DNA of 20,540 nt from an uncultured Caulobacteraceae bacterium (GTDB lineage Bacteria; Pseudomonadota; Alphaproteobacteria; Caulobacterales; Caulobacteraceae): contig CALFYB010000467.1 of assembly GCA_937952995.1 (NCBI GenBank), forward strand, positions 1 through 20,540, read 5' to 3'. The notes under the pieces were generated by a model that saw only the letters and a list, made by a program, of their open reading frames with translations, searched no databases and had not been told where the DNA came from. Below are positions 7,859 to 16,628 of this stretch, piece by piece; the first letter of the stretch is position 1; every line of letters starts with the position of its first letter. A program made the position numbers and the translations under genes.

Positions 7859-8517
7859 AGGTCCAGATCCGGCGGCGTGATACCGCCCGGCAGCTTGGCA
7901 TCGGGCGCACGCAGATAGAGCGGCTTGGGCGGCACGATGGGGGCGATGCTGGCCTGCTGAGCGATGGCCACAGGATCAGCAGCGGTCCGCTCCATCATCA
8001 CAGCTTGGGCAAAGATACCAGCCAGAGCTGACACGCCAGGTCCCACCAAGGTCACGGGACCGCCTTGCCAAAGCTCGCCCAGCCTCGCGGCTGCGACCTC
8101 AGCCGATAGGGCATCAGGGGCCATGACCGGATGGCCATCGATAAAGGCTTGCAGGTAAAGCTGGCCTCGGCGGCCATCAATAACCGCAGCGACCAGCCCT
8201 TCAGACGGAACCGAAGCGGCCAAAGCCTGCAGAGATCCAATACCGATACAGGGCCGGTCGAGTGCTAGAGCCAGCCCCTTGGCAAAGGCCATGCCGACCC
8301 GAAGGCCGGTAAAGGAGCCGGGCCCAACCGTGACGGCTACCCGGTCCAGCGCGGCAAAGGGCAGACCCGCCTGCGCCATCACCTCTTGGACCATCAAGGC
8401 CAAGCGCTCTTGGTGGCCGCGCACCATCGGTTCGATCTGGCTGGCCAGCACGCGGCCATCCTCGACCAGCGCCGCGCTGCAGGCATTGAGGGCCGTATCG
8501 AGGGCCAGAACGATCAT
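7855..8517 (-). CDS. tsaB: tRNA threonylcarbamoyladenosine biosynthesis protein TsaB
   Basis: A 220-residue ASKHA-fold partner of TsaD in making t6A37 of ANN-decoding tRNAs. The start ATG at 8515-8517 opens MIVLALDTALNACSAAL, the expected first strand of the family, and has GAGGGG nine bases upstream. The open frame extends further upstream, but that part is arginine/proline-rich, has no TsaB homology and overlaps rutE in another frame, so I reject it. The signature VTVGPGSFTGLRVGMAFAKG lies at 63-82, and IDGRRGQLYLQAF follows later. It is coupled to rimI and 22 bases downstream of the RutE-like gene. Confidence 0.95.
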   Translation of the reverse strand: MIVLALDTALNACSAALVEDGRVLASQIEPMVRGHQERLALMVQEVMAQAGLPFAALDRVAVTVGPGSFTGLRVGMAFAKGLALALDRPCIGIGSLQALAASVPSEGLVAAVIDGRRGQLYLQAFIDGHPVMAPDALSAEVAAARLGELWQGGPVTLVGPGVSALAGIFAQAVMMERTAADPVAIAQQASIAPIVPPKPLYLRAPDAKLPGGITPPDLDL

Positions 8518-8539
8518 GCTGCGGCCCCTCGCTGTCCGA

Positions 8540-9130
8540 TCACAGGAGCTGACAGGCTTCCTCGAAGGCCAGACGCGGCGAGCGGGCAAAGAGGTTCTCG
8601 TCCGTGCCATAGCCGATATTGCACAGGAAATTGGCCTTGATATTGGTCCCGGCAAAGAATTCGGCGTCCACTCCGGCACTGTCAAAACCCGACATTGGCC
8701 CGCAGTCGAGGCCCAGCGAGCGGGCCGCAATCATCAGATAGGCCCCCTGAAGGGTGCTGTTGCGCATGGCCGTGGCCTCGGTAACACCCGGCGCGCTGAA
8801 CCAGTAGCGGGCATTGGGATCATGCGGGAACAGGCGGGGCATCTGCTCGGCAAAGTCCAGATCTTGGCCAATGATCACCGTCACCGGAGCCGCCGCCGAC
8901 TTGGCACGGTTGCCTTCGGACAGGAGCGGAAGCAGGCGGGCCTTCGCCTCAGGAGAGGACACAAAGACAAACCGCGCGGGCGAGGCATTGGCCGAGGTCG
9001 GACCATATTTGGCCAGCTCATAGACCGCCCGGATCAGGGTCTCGGAAACAGTTTGCGCGGTCCAGCCATTGTGCGAACGCGCTGTGCGAAACAGTTGATC
9101 CAAGGCCTTGTCGTCAAGAGGATGGGACAT
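8540..9130 (-). CDS. rutE: RutE-like nitroreductase-family reductase (malonic semialdehyde reductase)
   Basis: A 196-residue flavoprotein of the nitroreductase fold. It closely follows E. coli RutE as I recall it, with RSHNGWT near the start, KYGPTSANASPARFVF (41-56), LFPHDPNARYWF (100-111), LGLDCGPMSGFD (139-150) and a C-terminus PRLAFEEACQLL. RutE/YdfG-type enzymes reduce malonic semialdehyde to 3-hydroxypropionate, in pyrimidine or beta-alanine breakdown. No other rut gene is nearby, so here it may serve another source of the semialdehyde or a different substrate. I chose ATG 9128-9130 because homology begins there and GGAG precedes it; the open frame runs 50 codons further without homology. 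It lies 26 bases after the Nfu gene. Confidence 0.87.
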   Translation of the reverse strand: MSHPLDDKALDQLFRTARSHNGWTAQTVSETLIRAVYELAKYGPTSANASPARFVFVSSPEAKARLLPLLSEGNRAKSAAAPVTVIIGQDLDFAEQMPRLFPHDPNARYWFSAPGVTEATAMRNSTLQGAYLMIAARSLGLDCGPMSGFDSAGVDAEFFAGTNIKANFLCNIGYGTDENLFARSPRLAFEEACQLL

Positions 9131-9156
9131 CGGAAAATCTCCAAAAAATCTTAGGA

Positions 9157-9726
9157 CTAAAGGGCCTGTTCGACGCGGGTCACTTCGGGAACATAGTGCT
9201 TGAGCATGTTCTCGACGCCAGATTTCAAGGTCGCAGACGAGGACGGGCAGCCTGCGCAGGCCCCGCGCATGTGCAGCCAAACCACGCCGGTCGCGGCCTC
9301 AAACCGATTGAACAGGATATCGCCGCCATCTTGCGCCACGGCGGGACGAATGCGGGTATCGAGCAGGTCCTTAATCTCAGCCACGATCTGGGCCACATCG
9401 CCCTCATAGACATCGGCGTCATGGCCTGCCGCTTCACCGCCGTCGCTGAGGATCGGAGCGTTCGAGGTGAAATGCTCCATGATCGCGGCCAGCACGGGGG
9501 CCTTGAGCTGCGGCCAATCAAGGCTGTCGGACTTGGTCACCGTCACAAAATCGGGACCAAAAAAGACCCGCCCGACGCCGTCCAGATCAAAGATCGCAGC
9601 CGCCAAGGGCGAGGCCATGGCTTCTGCGGCGCTGCGAAACTCACGCGTGCCTTGACCCAGCACATCACGGCCCGGCAGGAACTTCAAAACGTCGGGATTG
9701 GGCGTGGCTTCGGTCTGGATGAACAT
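9157..9726 (-). CDS. Nfu-type iron-sulfur cluster scaffold/carrier
   Basis: A 189-residue protein with the two-domain Nfu architecture of Alphaproteobacteria and mitochondria. The N-terminal Nfu_N domain (about 1-88) begins MFIQTEATPNPDVLKFLPGR. The C-terminal NifU-like domain (about 112-186) contains RPAVAQDGGDI and the cluster-binding CxxC as Cys157 and Cys160 in GACAGCPSS. It receives or transfers [4Fe-4S] clusters in the cytoplasm. MiaB, further down the same strand, is a typical cluster client, though the link is only proximity. The ATG at 9724-9726 has a GAGG upstream. Confidence 0.94.
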   Translation of the reverse strand: MFIQTEATPNPDVLKFLPGRDVLGQGTREFRSAAEAMASPLAAAIFDLDGVGRVFFGPDFVTVTKSDSLDWPQLKAPVLAAIMEHFTSNAPILSDGGEAAGHDADVYEGDVAQIVAEIKDLLDTRIRPAVAQDGGDILFNRFEAATGVVWLHMRGACAGCPSSSATLKSGVENMLKHYVPEVTRVEQAL

Positions 9727-9802
9727 GCGGGCCTCATTTCAGTGGATCGAGGCTTCTAAATGGCCCTGCGCTGCAACAAAGACAACCACTCAGCCCCGAT
9801 CG

Positions 9803-10276
9803 CTAGGCCAGATCGGCAATTTCCTCGCGGGTCAGGTCGCCGGGAACCACTGTCACCGGTATCTTGCGCGCGCCCCAAGCCACCCCGTCCTTGGCGATGG
9901 AGGCGACCAGAGGCCCGGGACCGCGCCCGCCCGCTGCCGCTGCCAGCACCAAAATCTTGATGTCTGGATCGGCCGCCACAGCCGCTCTGATGGCTGACTT
10001 GGTGTCGCCATGTTCCATGATCAGAAATTCCGGCGAACGGCCAAGGTCCTGCATGACCTGTTCCGCCGCCCGCTGCAGAACGGCTTCGGCCTCTTGGCGC
10101 AGTTGGCGCTGCATCTCGTCGCGCACACCCGACCAATGCTCAAACTCTGCCGGTTCCAGAACCCTTAGAAGCGCCACCGTGCCGCCCGTGGTCTTAGCCC
10201 GGCGACAGGCATAGTGAAGCGCGGCCCCAAATTCAGGGCTGTCGTCAGCAATGACCAGAAACTTGCGGGTGCTCAT
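9803..10276 (-). CDS. Universal stress protein (UspA family)
   Basis: A 157-residue single-domain Usp protein. It opens with the typical beta strand KFLVIADDSPEFGAALHYA. It continues with TVALLRVLEP, a long charged helix (about 48-80), the strand ILVLAAAAGG near 108-117 and the closing VTVVPGDL. The ATP-binding G-2x-G-9x-G pattern is only partly kept (GGRGPGPLVASIAKDG), so nucleotide binding is uncertain. Usp genes occur at this position between trpS and nfu in other Alphaproteobacteria, from memory. No partner is suggested. There is no strong Shine-Dalgarno before the ATG at 10274-10276. Confidence 0.87.
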   Translation of the reverse strand: MSTRKFLVIADDSPEFGAALHYACRRAKTTGGTVALLRVLEPAEFEHWSGVRDEMQRQLRQEAEAVLQRAAEQVMQDLGRSPEFLIMEHGDTKSAIRAAVAADPDIKILVLAAAAGGRGPGPLVASIAKDGVAWGARKIPVTVVPGDLTREEIADLA

Positions 10277-10338
10277 GGATTGAAGGTGCCGGTGACGCGG
10301 TCAGAGTGCAAGGACGATCACACAGAACCGCGAGGTCG

Positions 10339-10830
10339 CTAATGTTTCATGTGATCCATGCCGGGCATGGAGTCCGACTTGGGCTTGGGCGCAGGGCGAT
10401 CTGCCGCCATAAAAGGCGTCTTGACCGCTCCGGCCTTATCAAAGGTCAAAACCATCTCGACCATATCTCCGGCCTTGATCGGGGCTTTGAGGCCCATGAC
10501 CATCAGATGCAGGCCGCCCGGCGCAAAGGTCACCTTGCCGCCTGCCGGAATCTCGACCGAGGGCACGGCCTTCATCGAGGCCATGGACCCGGTCATCTTC
10601 ATCTCGTGCACGGTCACGCTAGCCGCGCAAGCACAGGACACCGACACTAAGCGATCTGCCGTCTTGCCGTTATTGAGGATGGTCAGATAGCCCGCCGTGG
10701 TCGGCGACTGTCCCATCGAGGCGCGCATGTTGGGATGGATCAGTTCTAAATTACCAGCCTTGACCTCGTGGGCCTGAACCAGGCTCGGCGCGGCCAAAAG
10801 GGCGGTGGCAACAACAAGGGCCTTAAACAT
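10339..10830 (-). CDS. Periplasmic PCu(A)C-type copper chaperone
   Basis: A 163-residue exported protein. Residues 1-20 form a signal peptide (MFKALVVATALLAAPSLVQA, cleavage predicted after Ala20). The mature domain carries the full copper motif H-x10-M-x21-H-x-M exactly: His75, Met86, His108 and Met110. Such proteins bind Cu(I) in the periplasm and deliver it to the CuA centre of cytochrome oxidase. Two features stand out. A CAC pair (Cys66, Cys68) lies just before the motif, and the tail MPGMDHMKH is Met/His-rich and could bind a second copper. The gene sits between trpS and usp, with no SCO or oxidase gene nearby. The ATG at 10828-10830 has GGAG nine bases upstream. Confidence 0.92.
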   Translation of the reverse strand: MFKALVVATALLAAPSLVQAHEVKAGNLELIHPNMRASMGQSPTTAGYLTILNNGKTADRLVSVSCACAASVTVHEMKMTGSMASMKAVPSVEIPAGGKVTFAPGGLHLMVMGLKAPIKAGDMVEMVLTFDKAGAVKTPFMAADRPAPKPKSDSMPGMDHMKH

Positions 10831-10872
10831 CAGAACATCTCCAACCGCAAAAAACAGAATGGCTTGGCCGCG

Positions 10873-11925
10873 TTAGCGTCCGGGCCAGAAACCGACCAGA
10901 CGCTTGGTCTCTTCGACCACAGGATCGGCCACCACGCGAGCGCGCTCGGCACCATCGGCCAATATGCGATCGATTTCAGCCGGATCATCCATCAGGCGGC
11001 GCATACGCTCACCAATCGGACCCATCACGGCAACCGCTAGATCGGCCAGCGCCGGTTTGAAACTGCCAAAGCCTTGGCCGCCATATTGCGCCAAGACCTC
11101 AGCCTTGCTGATCCCCGCCAGAGCCGCATAGATCCCAACCAGATTATCGGCTTCGGCCCGGCCCTTGAGGGTCTCTAGATCTTCGGGCAAGGGCTCTGGA
11201 TCGGTTCGGGCCTTGCGGATCTTTTGGGCAATGGTGTCGGCATCATCCATCAGATTGATGCGGCTATTGTCCGAGGGATCGGACTTGCTCATCTTGGCCG
11301 AACCGTCGCGCAGGCTCATGACCCGGGCACCGGGCCCATCGATCAAGGGTTCGGTCAGGGGGAAGAACCCCGGCGCGGCAAAGTCATTATTGAACTTGGC
11401 GGCGATGTCGCGGGTCAGTTCGAGGTGCTGCTTCTGGTCTTCACCGACCGGCACGCGGGTGGCCTTATAGACCAGAATATCGGCGGCCTGCAGCACGGGA
11501 TAGGTATAGAGCCCGACGCTGGAGCGCTCCTTGTTCTTGCCCGACTTTTCCTTGAACTGGGTCATCCGGTCCAGCCAGCCTAGGCGTGCCACGCAGTTAA
11601 AGATCCAGGCTAGCTCAGCATGGGCCCGCACAACGGACTGAGGAAAGATCGCCGCCTTTTTGGGATCAACGCCTGCCGCCAGATAGGCCGCCGCGATCTC
11701 GCGCGTTTGGGCGGTCAGCAAGGCCGGGTCCTGCCAGACGGTTATGGCGTGCAGATCAACGACACAGAAGAAGCACTCGACCTCGTCCTGTAGGCGGACA
11801 AACTTGGTCAGGGCCCCCAGATAGTTACCCAGATGCAGCGCGCCGGAGGGCTGGACCCCCGAAAGAACGCGGTCAGGGCCGTTATAGGCGGCAGGAGCGG
11901 TGGCGGGGGCGGGCGTTTCAGTCAT
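10873..11925 (-). CDS. trpS: Tryptophanyl-tRNA synthetase
   Basis: A 350-residue class I aminoacyl-tRNA synthetase that charges tRNA-Trp. The HIGH-type motif is PSGALHLGNYLGA (26-38) and the KMSKS loop is intact (KMSKSDP, 211-217). Between them FFCVVDLHAIT, QADILVYKA and VGEDQKQHLELTRD are standard TrpS segments. The first ~16 residues are Ala/Pro/Thr-rich and precede the usual start of the family, so a slightly later start cannot be ruled out. It lies 12 bases after murJ and is probably co-transcribed with it. Confidence 0.97.
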   Translation of the reverse strand: MTETPAPATAPAAYNGPDRVLSGVQPSGALHLGNYLGALTKFVRLQDEVECFFCVVDLHAITVWQDPALLTAQTREIAAAYLAAGVDPKKAAIFPQSVVRAHAELAWIFNCVARLGWLDRMTQFKEKSGKNKERSSVGLYTYPVLQAADILVYKATRVPVGEDQKQHLELTRDIAAKFNNDFAAPGFFPLTEPLIDGPGARVMSLRDGSAKMSKSDPSDNSRINLMDDADTIAQKIRKARTDPEPLPEDLETLKGRAEADNLVGIYAALAGISKAEVLAQYGGQGFGSFKPALADLAVAVMGPIGERMRRLMDDPAEIDRILADGAERARVVADPVVEETKRLVGFWPGR

Positions 11926-11937
11926 GACAAGCAGGTT

Positions 11938-13638
11938 CTAACCAAGATCAAGGGGCGGGACGGTCGCGGCCGAGGGGTCTTGCTCCGCCTTGGCCGGGCG
12001 ACGCAAGGCCGCTTTTACCTCGGTTAGGGTCAAGCCGCCAAAGGCAAACAGAAACAGCGGATAGAGCAGTCCGGCCACGGCCACCACGGCCAAAACCGCG
12101 ATCTCTTTGGCCCCAAGCGCCTTGGTCCCACCAACCGTGAGCTGGATGAATTGGAACGGGGCCTCGACGAGGGGGCGCCAATGGGAGGCGGCGGCCATGA
12201 CCAGACCTGCGGCCAGACTGGCCAGAACGATGCGGATGATCCGGCTCCATGCCGCCGCGCTGGGCCGATAGGTGCCGCGCCGGGCCAGCGCACCCATCAT
12301 CAGGGCCACGTTCAGCCAAGCCGCAGCGCTGGTCGCCGCTGCAATCCCTTGCACCCCAACAATCCGAAACAGGGCAATGCCGAGAACCACATTCACAGTC
12401 ACAGAAGCCAGCGCAAAGGTCATCGGACCCTTGGTATCTTGCCGCGCAAAGAAGGCCGGGGACAGGATACGCGTCAGGACAAAGGCCGGAACGCCCCAGC
12501 CATATTGCAGCAGAGTCTTGGCCGTCTCAACCGAGTCATAGGTCGTGAACAGGCCGCGCGTGAACAGTCCATCGATCAGGAAATAGGGCATGGCGATCAA
12601 GGCCGCCGCTGCGGGCAGACAGAAGGCCAGCGCCAAGGCTATGGCCTCATCCATCGCCCCTTGCGCGTCCTTGGTATCGCCCGAATGGACCGCACGCGAC
12701 AGGCGCGGCAGGAGGGCTACGCCGATGGCAACACCGACCAGACCGAGGGGAAGTTGATAGAGCCGGTCGGCAACATTGAGCCAGTTGCGCGCGCCATTGA
12801 CGCTGGAAACCAAATTCCCGGAGATAAAAATATTGATCTGGGTGGCGCTGGCCGCAATTGCGCCGGGGACAGCCAAGGCGAGGAGCTTCCTGATCTCAGG
12901 CGTCAGGCGCGGCAGGCGCCAATGGACCTTCGCCCCAGACCGGTTGACGCCCCAAGTTAGCAACAGGGCTTGGGCAACACCCGAAACGACCACGCCATAG
13001 ATCGCCCAACGCGCCGCAGCATGGGCCTCATGCTGCGGTAGGACAAAGATCAGCATCATCAGGTTCAGCAAGGTCGGAGCCGCTGCCGACAGACCGAACC
13101 GGCCCCGCGCGTTTAACACGCCCGACAGGTGCGCGGTGATGGCCATACAGGGCAGGTAAGGCATAGCCAATTGGGTCAAGACCACAGAAAGTTTGAACTT
13201 TTCTGGATCGGAGACATAGCCCGGGTTCATGACCAGCATCAGCCAAGGCATGGCCAGCTGGGCCACAATGGTCAGGATAATGGTCGCGGCAGCCAAAGAG
13301 GCCATGGCATCAGCGGCGAGCCGATCAGCGATCTCTTCACCATCTTCAGTCAAGGATTTGGAATAGGCTGGAACAAAGGCGGCGGCAAAGGCCCCCTCCG
13401 CAAAGATCCGGCGAAACAGGTTCGGGAAAGCTAACGCCGTGGCATAGGCATCCCCGGCGATTGTGGCGCTGGCCCCAATCCGAGCGGTGACAACCAGATC
13501 GCGCGCAAGACCCATGAACCGGCTGACCAGGGTCAAGCTGGAATAGATCATCGAGGAGCGCATCAGGCTCCCACCGGGCTTGGCGGCGGGCGTCTCGGTC
13601 GATTGCGCCGGGGTCTGATTTGGCAAGGGCTCAGTCAC
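11938..13638 (-). CDS. murJ: Lipid II flippase MurJ (MviN)
   Basis: A 566-residue polytopic inner-membrane protein of the MOP superfamily that moves lipid II outward for peptidoglycan synthesis. Hydrophobic segments run through most of the length. The N-terminal signature SRFMGLARDLVVTARIG carries Arg40, Arg46 and Asp47, which match conserved MurJ positions. FPNLFRRIFAEGAFAAAFVP is the family fingerprint. The first codon is a GTG (13636-13638). A second candidate, ATG at 13561-13563 (codon 26), has a strong GGGAG just upstream and begins MRSSMIYSSLTLVSR, close to where many MurJ proteins start. The 25 extra codons are GC-rich in third position as in real coding, so I keep the longer form, with doubt. 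Confidence 0.96.
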   Translation of the reverse strand: MTEPLPNQTPAQSTETPAAKPGGSLMRSSMIYSSLTLVSRFMGLARDLVVTARIGASATIAGDAYATALAFPNLFRRIFAEGAFAAAFVPAYSKSLTEDGEEIADRLAADAMASLAAATIILTIVAQLAMPWLMLVMNPGYVSDPEKFKLSVVLTQLAMPYLPCMAITAHLSGVLNARGRFGLSAAAPTLLNLMMLIFVLPQHEAHAAARWAIYGVVVSGVAQALLLTWGVNRSGAKVHWRLPRLTPEIRKLLALAVPGAIAASATQINIFISGNLVSSVNGARNWLNVADRLYQLPLGLVGVAIGVALLPRLSRAVHSGDTKDAQGAMDEAIALALAFCLPAAAALIAMPYFLIDGLFTRGLFTTYDSVETAKTLLQYGWGVPAFVLTRILSPAFFARQDTKGPMTFALASVTVNVVLGIALFRIVGVQGIAAATSAAAWLNVALMMGALARRGTYRPSAAAWSRIIRIVLASLAAGLVMAAASHWRPLVEAPFQFIQLTVGGTKALGAKEIAVLAVVAVAGLLYPLFLFAFGGLTLTEVKAALRRPAKAEQDPSAATVPPLDLG

Positions 13639-13702
13639 AGCGCGGCCCTACGCTGCGAGGCCTGCTGGGTCAAGTCTAGGCGCTGGAAATGACCGGCCAT
13701 CA

Positions 13703-16531
13703 CTAGCGTCCCACGCTGGCGCGAGCGCGCTGGAGCCGGGGCTTAGGCTTACCTTGTGGTGCAACCTCTTCCTCGTCGAGGACCTTGAGGAGTTGGGTCT
13801 TGATGGTGCCGATGCGCCGAGGATCGGTTAGTCCCTGCCCGTCGCTATCATGAACATAGAAGGCATCGACCGCCCGTTCACCATAGGCATCAATATGGGC
13901 CGACTGGATCGACAGGCCCCCGTCCGACAGGGTGCGCGCCAGATCGGCCAACAGGCCCGGACGGTCTCGGCCCGAGGCCTCAATCACGGTCGCCTCTTCG
14001 GAGGTGTCATTGTCCATGACCACGGACGGCGAGATCGAGAAGGCGGCGGCGCGGCCCAGTTCGATAGCTGCGCGCCCCTCAAGAGTAATAGGCTCGCCGC
14101 GCGCTGCAGATTCCAGTGCCGCAATCATCCGGTCCAGAGCCCTTGGATTGTCGCCGCCATAGGGCGCGCCGCTGACATCCTGCACAAAGAACACATCCAA
14201 GGCCTGACCGGCGCGAGAGGTATAGACCCGCGCGCCAACCACATTGGCCCCCATGGCCGACATGACCTGAGCAAGGTCTGCGAATAGACCCCGGCGGTCA
14301 CTGGCTGCAACCGTGATCTCGGCGGCGTTACGATCAAGGGCAATCCGCGCGCTGGCCGCCGCGCCGCCCATTTCAGCGGCCCTGAGGCCTAGCCGCGCAT
14401 GGTTGGCGTGTTCGTCGAGCGAGAAGCCCATGAAATAGGCGTCTTCCATCATCGACACCCAAGGGGCGATGGTCGGATCAATCTCGATCAACTGATCGCG
14501 GATCGCGCCTGCCGCAGCATGCTGTTGTCGCAAGACCGTTGCGGTCGGATCAGATCCGCGCCCACCCCGGAAGACGGCCTCGGTGGCGCTGAACAGCTCG
14601 CGCATCAACTGGCCCTTCCAGCCGTTCCAGACCCCAGGCCCGACGGCACGGATATCGGCCACGGTCAGGACCAGCAACAGACGCATCCGCTCAGGATTTT
14701 CCATGATCCGTGCAAAGGCGGTGACGGTGCGCGGGTCCGCTACGTCACGCTTTTGGGCATAGTCGCTCATGACCAGATGGTGCTCGACGAGCCAAGCGAT
14801 CAGTTCGATCCGGTCGCGCTCAAGCCCTAGTCGCTCGCAGGCAGAACGCGCCGCCCGAGCCCCGGCCTTTTCCTGCCCGCCCTCGCCGCCCTTGCCCGTG
14901 TCATGCAGCAGCATGGCGAGGAACAGAACTTCGCGGTCTTCAATCAGAGGCCAGATGCTGGTGGCCAGGGGGTGATCCTCGCCCATCTTGCCCGTGGCAA
15001 TGTCAGCAATCACCCCCACGGCCCGCAGGGTGTGCTCATCGACCGTATAGGAATGATACATGTTGAACTGCATCTGGGCGACGACGCGGCCAAATTCAGG
15101 AATATAGCGGCCCAAGACCCCGGCCTCATTCATCAGGGTCAAGGTGCGGTAGGTCCGCTTGCTGCGCGCCAAGATATTGAGGAACACCTTGGCCGCGATA
15201 GGGTCGCGCCTCATCTTGGACGTGATCAGGTGCAGGGCCCGGGTCACTGCGGTAAAGGCATCTGGGTGCAGGTCGAGATTGCGTTGATCGGCCAGCTCAA
15301 ACAGCCGCAGCATGTTGATCGGGTCGGTTTCAAAGGTTGAGATGCCGTCGACGCTGAGACGTCCGCCATCCTCGTGGAAGCCCTCGACCTCCAAGGCCTT
15401 GCGGGTCGTTTTACGCGGCGCGCCCAAGAACCGCGACAGGCCCTGCGGACGGCGCTTGGCCTCTTCGGCCTCAAGCTGGGCGCAGAAGGTGCGGGTCAGG
15501 GCCCCGACTTCTTTGGCGATCAGGAAATAGCGGCGCATGAACCGCTCAACAGCGGGGGCATCGCCTCGGTCGCCATAGCCCATGCGCCGCGCGATCTCGG
15601 GCTGCAGGTCAAAGGTCAGGCGCTCTTCGGCCCGGCCCGTGGCGAAATGCAGATGGGCCCGAACCGCCCACAGGAAATCAAAGGCGCGGATAAAGGCCCG
15701 GACTTCGCGTTTTTCGAAGAAATCGAGCTTGACCACACCGTCCACACTCTCGGCCGGATGCAGATATTGCGCGATCCAAAACAGGGTGTGCAGGTCGCGC
15801 AGCGCGCCCTTGCCTTCCTTGACATTGGGCTCGACGAGATAGCGCGACGCGCCAGCGCGAATATGGCGCTCGTCGCGCTCCTTGAGCTTGGCGGCGACGA
15901 ATTCCGAACCCGTGCCCTTGACCACCTCATTGCGAAACCGGCTGCGGAGGTCCTCGACCAGCCGCTCATCCCCGGTCAGCCGCCGACCTTCGAGCAGCGA
16001 GGTGCGGATGGTAAAATCTTCGCGCGAAAGCTTGATACATTCGTCGACAGTGCGGGAGGCGTGTCCGACCTTGAAGCCCAGATCCCACAGGGCATAGAGC
16101 ATGAATTCGATGACGCTCTCGGCATAGGCGGTCTGCTTGTAGGGCCGCAAGAACAACAGATCGAGGTCGGAAAAGGGAGCCAGCGCCCCCCGTCCATAGC
16201 CGCCGACGGCTAGGAGGGCCAGACGCTCGCCCTCGGTTGGATTGCGGGCACGAAAGACATGGACGGTCGTGAAGTCAAACAGGGCCCCGACCACCTCGTC
16301 AGTGACACCCGACAAGAGGCGCGCGGTCTCAATGCCGCCCGCACCGCTTTCCAACCGTTCCTTGGCGATCATCCGTCCGCGAAACAGGGCCGATTTGAGG
16401 ATCTCGATGGCCCGGCGACGCTGTTCGGCCTCATTGCCAATCGCATCCAAGGCTGCCGCAGATAGCTGGGCGCGCAGACGCAAGCCATCGACGACATATT
16501 CCAGACGGGTCGGACGAAGCCGTGGGGGCAT
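13703..16531 (-). CDS. glnD: Bifunctional [PII] uridylyltransferase/uridylyl-removing enzyme
   Basis: Senses glutamine and adds UMP to, or removes it from, PII proteins, setting nitrogen regulation. From the ATG at 16529-16531 it is 942 residues. The nucleotidyltransferase domain contains GGYGR and SDLD (about 110-124). The HD domain has MLLHDTGKGGEG, with His/Asp near 543-544, and VEHHLVMS. Two C-terminal ACT domains begin near 738 (DRRGLFADLAQVMSAMGANV) and 847 (RDRPGLLADLARTLSDGGLS). All parts are intact. The frame is open six codons further to a TTG, but the ATG has a GAG-containing leader and is the better start. The tail ends in a short basic stretch, PKPRLQRARASVGR. GlnD follows the flagellins, but that looks incidental. 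Confidence 0.96.
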   Translation of the reverse strand: MPPRLRPTRLEYVVDGLRLRAQLSAAALDAIGNEAEQRRRAIEILKSALFRGRMIAKERLESGAGGIETARLLSGVTDEVVGALFDFTTVHVFRARNPTEGERLALLAVGGYGRGALAPFSDLDLLFLRPYKQTAYAESVIEFMLYALWDLGFKVGHASRTVDECIKLSREDFTIRTSLLEGRRLTGDERLVEDLRSRFRNEVVKGTGSEFVAAKLKERDERHIRAGASRYLVEPNVKEGKGALRDLHTLFWIAQYLHPAESVDGVVKLDFFEKREVRAFIRAFDFLWAVRAHLHFATGRAEERLTFDLQPEIARRMGYGDRGDAPAVERFMRRYFLIAKEVGALTRTFCAQLEAEEAKRRPQGLSRFLGAPRKTTRKALEVEGFHEDGGRLSVDGISTFETDPINMLRLFELADQRNLDLHPDAFTAVTRALHLITSKMRRDPIAAKVFLNILARSKRTYRTLTLMNEAGVLGRYIPEFGRVVAQMQFNMYHSYTVDEHTLRAVGVIADIATGKMGEDHPLATSIWPLIEDREVLFLAMLLHDTGKGGEGGQEKAGARAARSACERLGLERDRIELIAWLVEHHLVMSDYAQKRDVADPRTVTAFARIMENPERMRLLLVLTVADIRAVGPGVWNGWKGQLMRELFSATEAVFRGGRGSDPTATVLRQQHAAAGAIRDQLIEIDPTIAPWVSMMEDAYFMGFSLDEHANHARLGLRAAEMGGAAASARIALDRNAAEITVAASDRRGLFADLAQVMSAMGANVVGARVYTSRAGQALDVFFVQDVSGAPYGGDNPRALDRMIAALESAARGEPITLEGRAAIELGRAAAFSISPSVVMDNDTSEEATVIEASGRDRPGLLADLARTLSDGGLSIQSAHIDAYGERAVDAFYVHDSDGQGLTDPRRIGTIKTQLLKVLDEEEVAPQGKPKPRLQRARASVGR

Positions 16532-16628
16532 GGGGGCACTCAAATTCAAGCCAAGTTGGCCTGTCGTAACTTAAGCCCACGACGGCCTATTGCCCACAGC
16601 CTTATGAAAAAGAATGCCCGTTTACGGC

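Noticed and set aside
8518..8730. Upstream extension of tsaB by 71 codons
   Set aside because: It overlaps rutE in another frame, has an Arg/Pro/Ser-rich composition, and TsaB homology starts exactly at the ATG with a good Shine-Dalgarno at 8517.
8279..9154. Long plus-strand open frame of 291 codons antisense to tsaB and rutE
   Set aside because: The product is rich in Arg, Gly and Gln without a recognisable fold, and the minus strand here encodes two clear families. It is a shadow frame of GC-rich coding DNA, as are those at 15374-16213 and 12151-12960.
9131..9280. Upstream extension of the RutE-like gene by 50 codons
   Set aside because: It overlaps nfu in another frame and has no homology. 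The ATG at 9130 has a GGAG and matches the RutE N-terminus.
16590..16628. Weak hairpin (GGCCGTAAACGGGC) followed by U-rich sequence after the third flagellin
   Set aside because: The possible stem is only three to four pairs with a bulge or a two-base loop, too weak to call a terminator.
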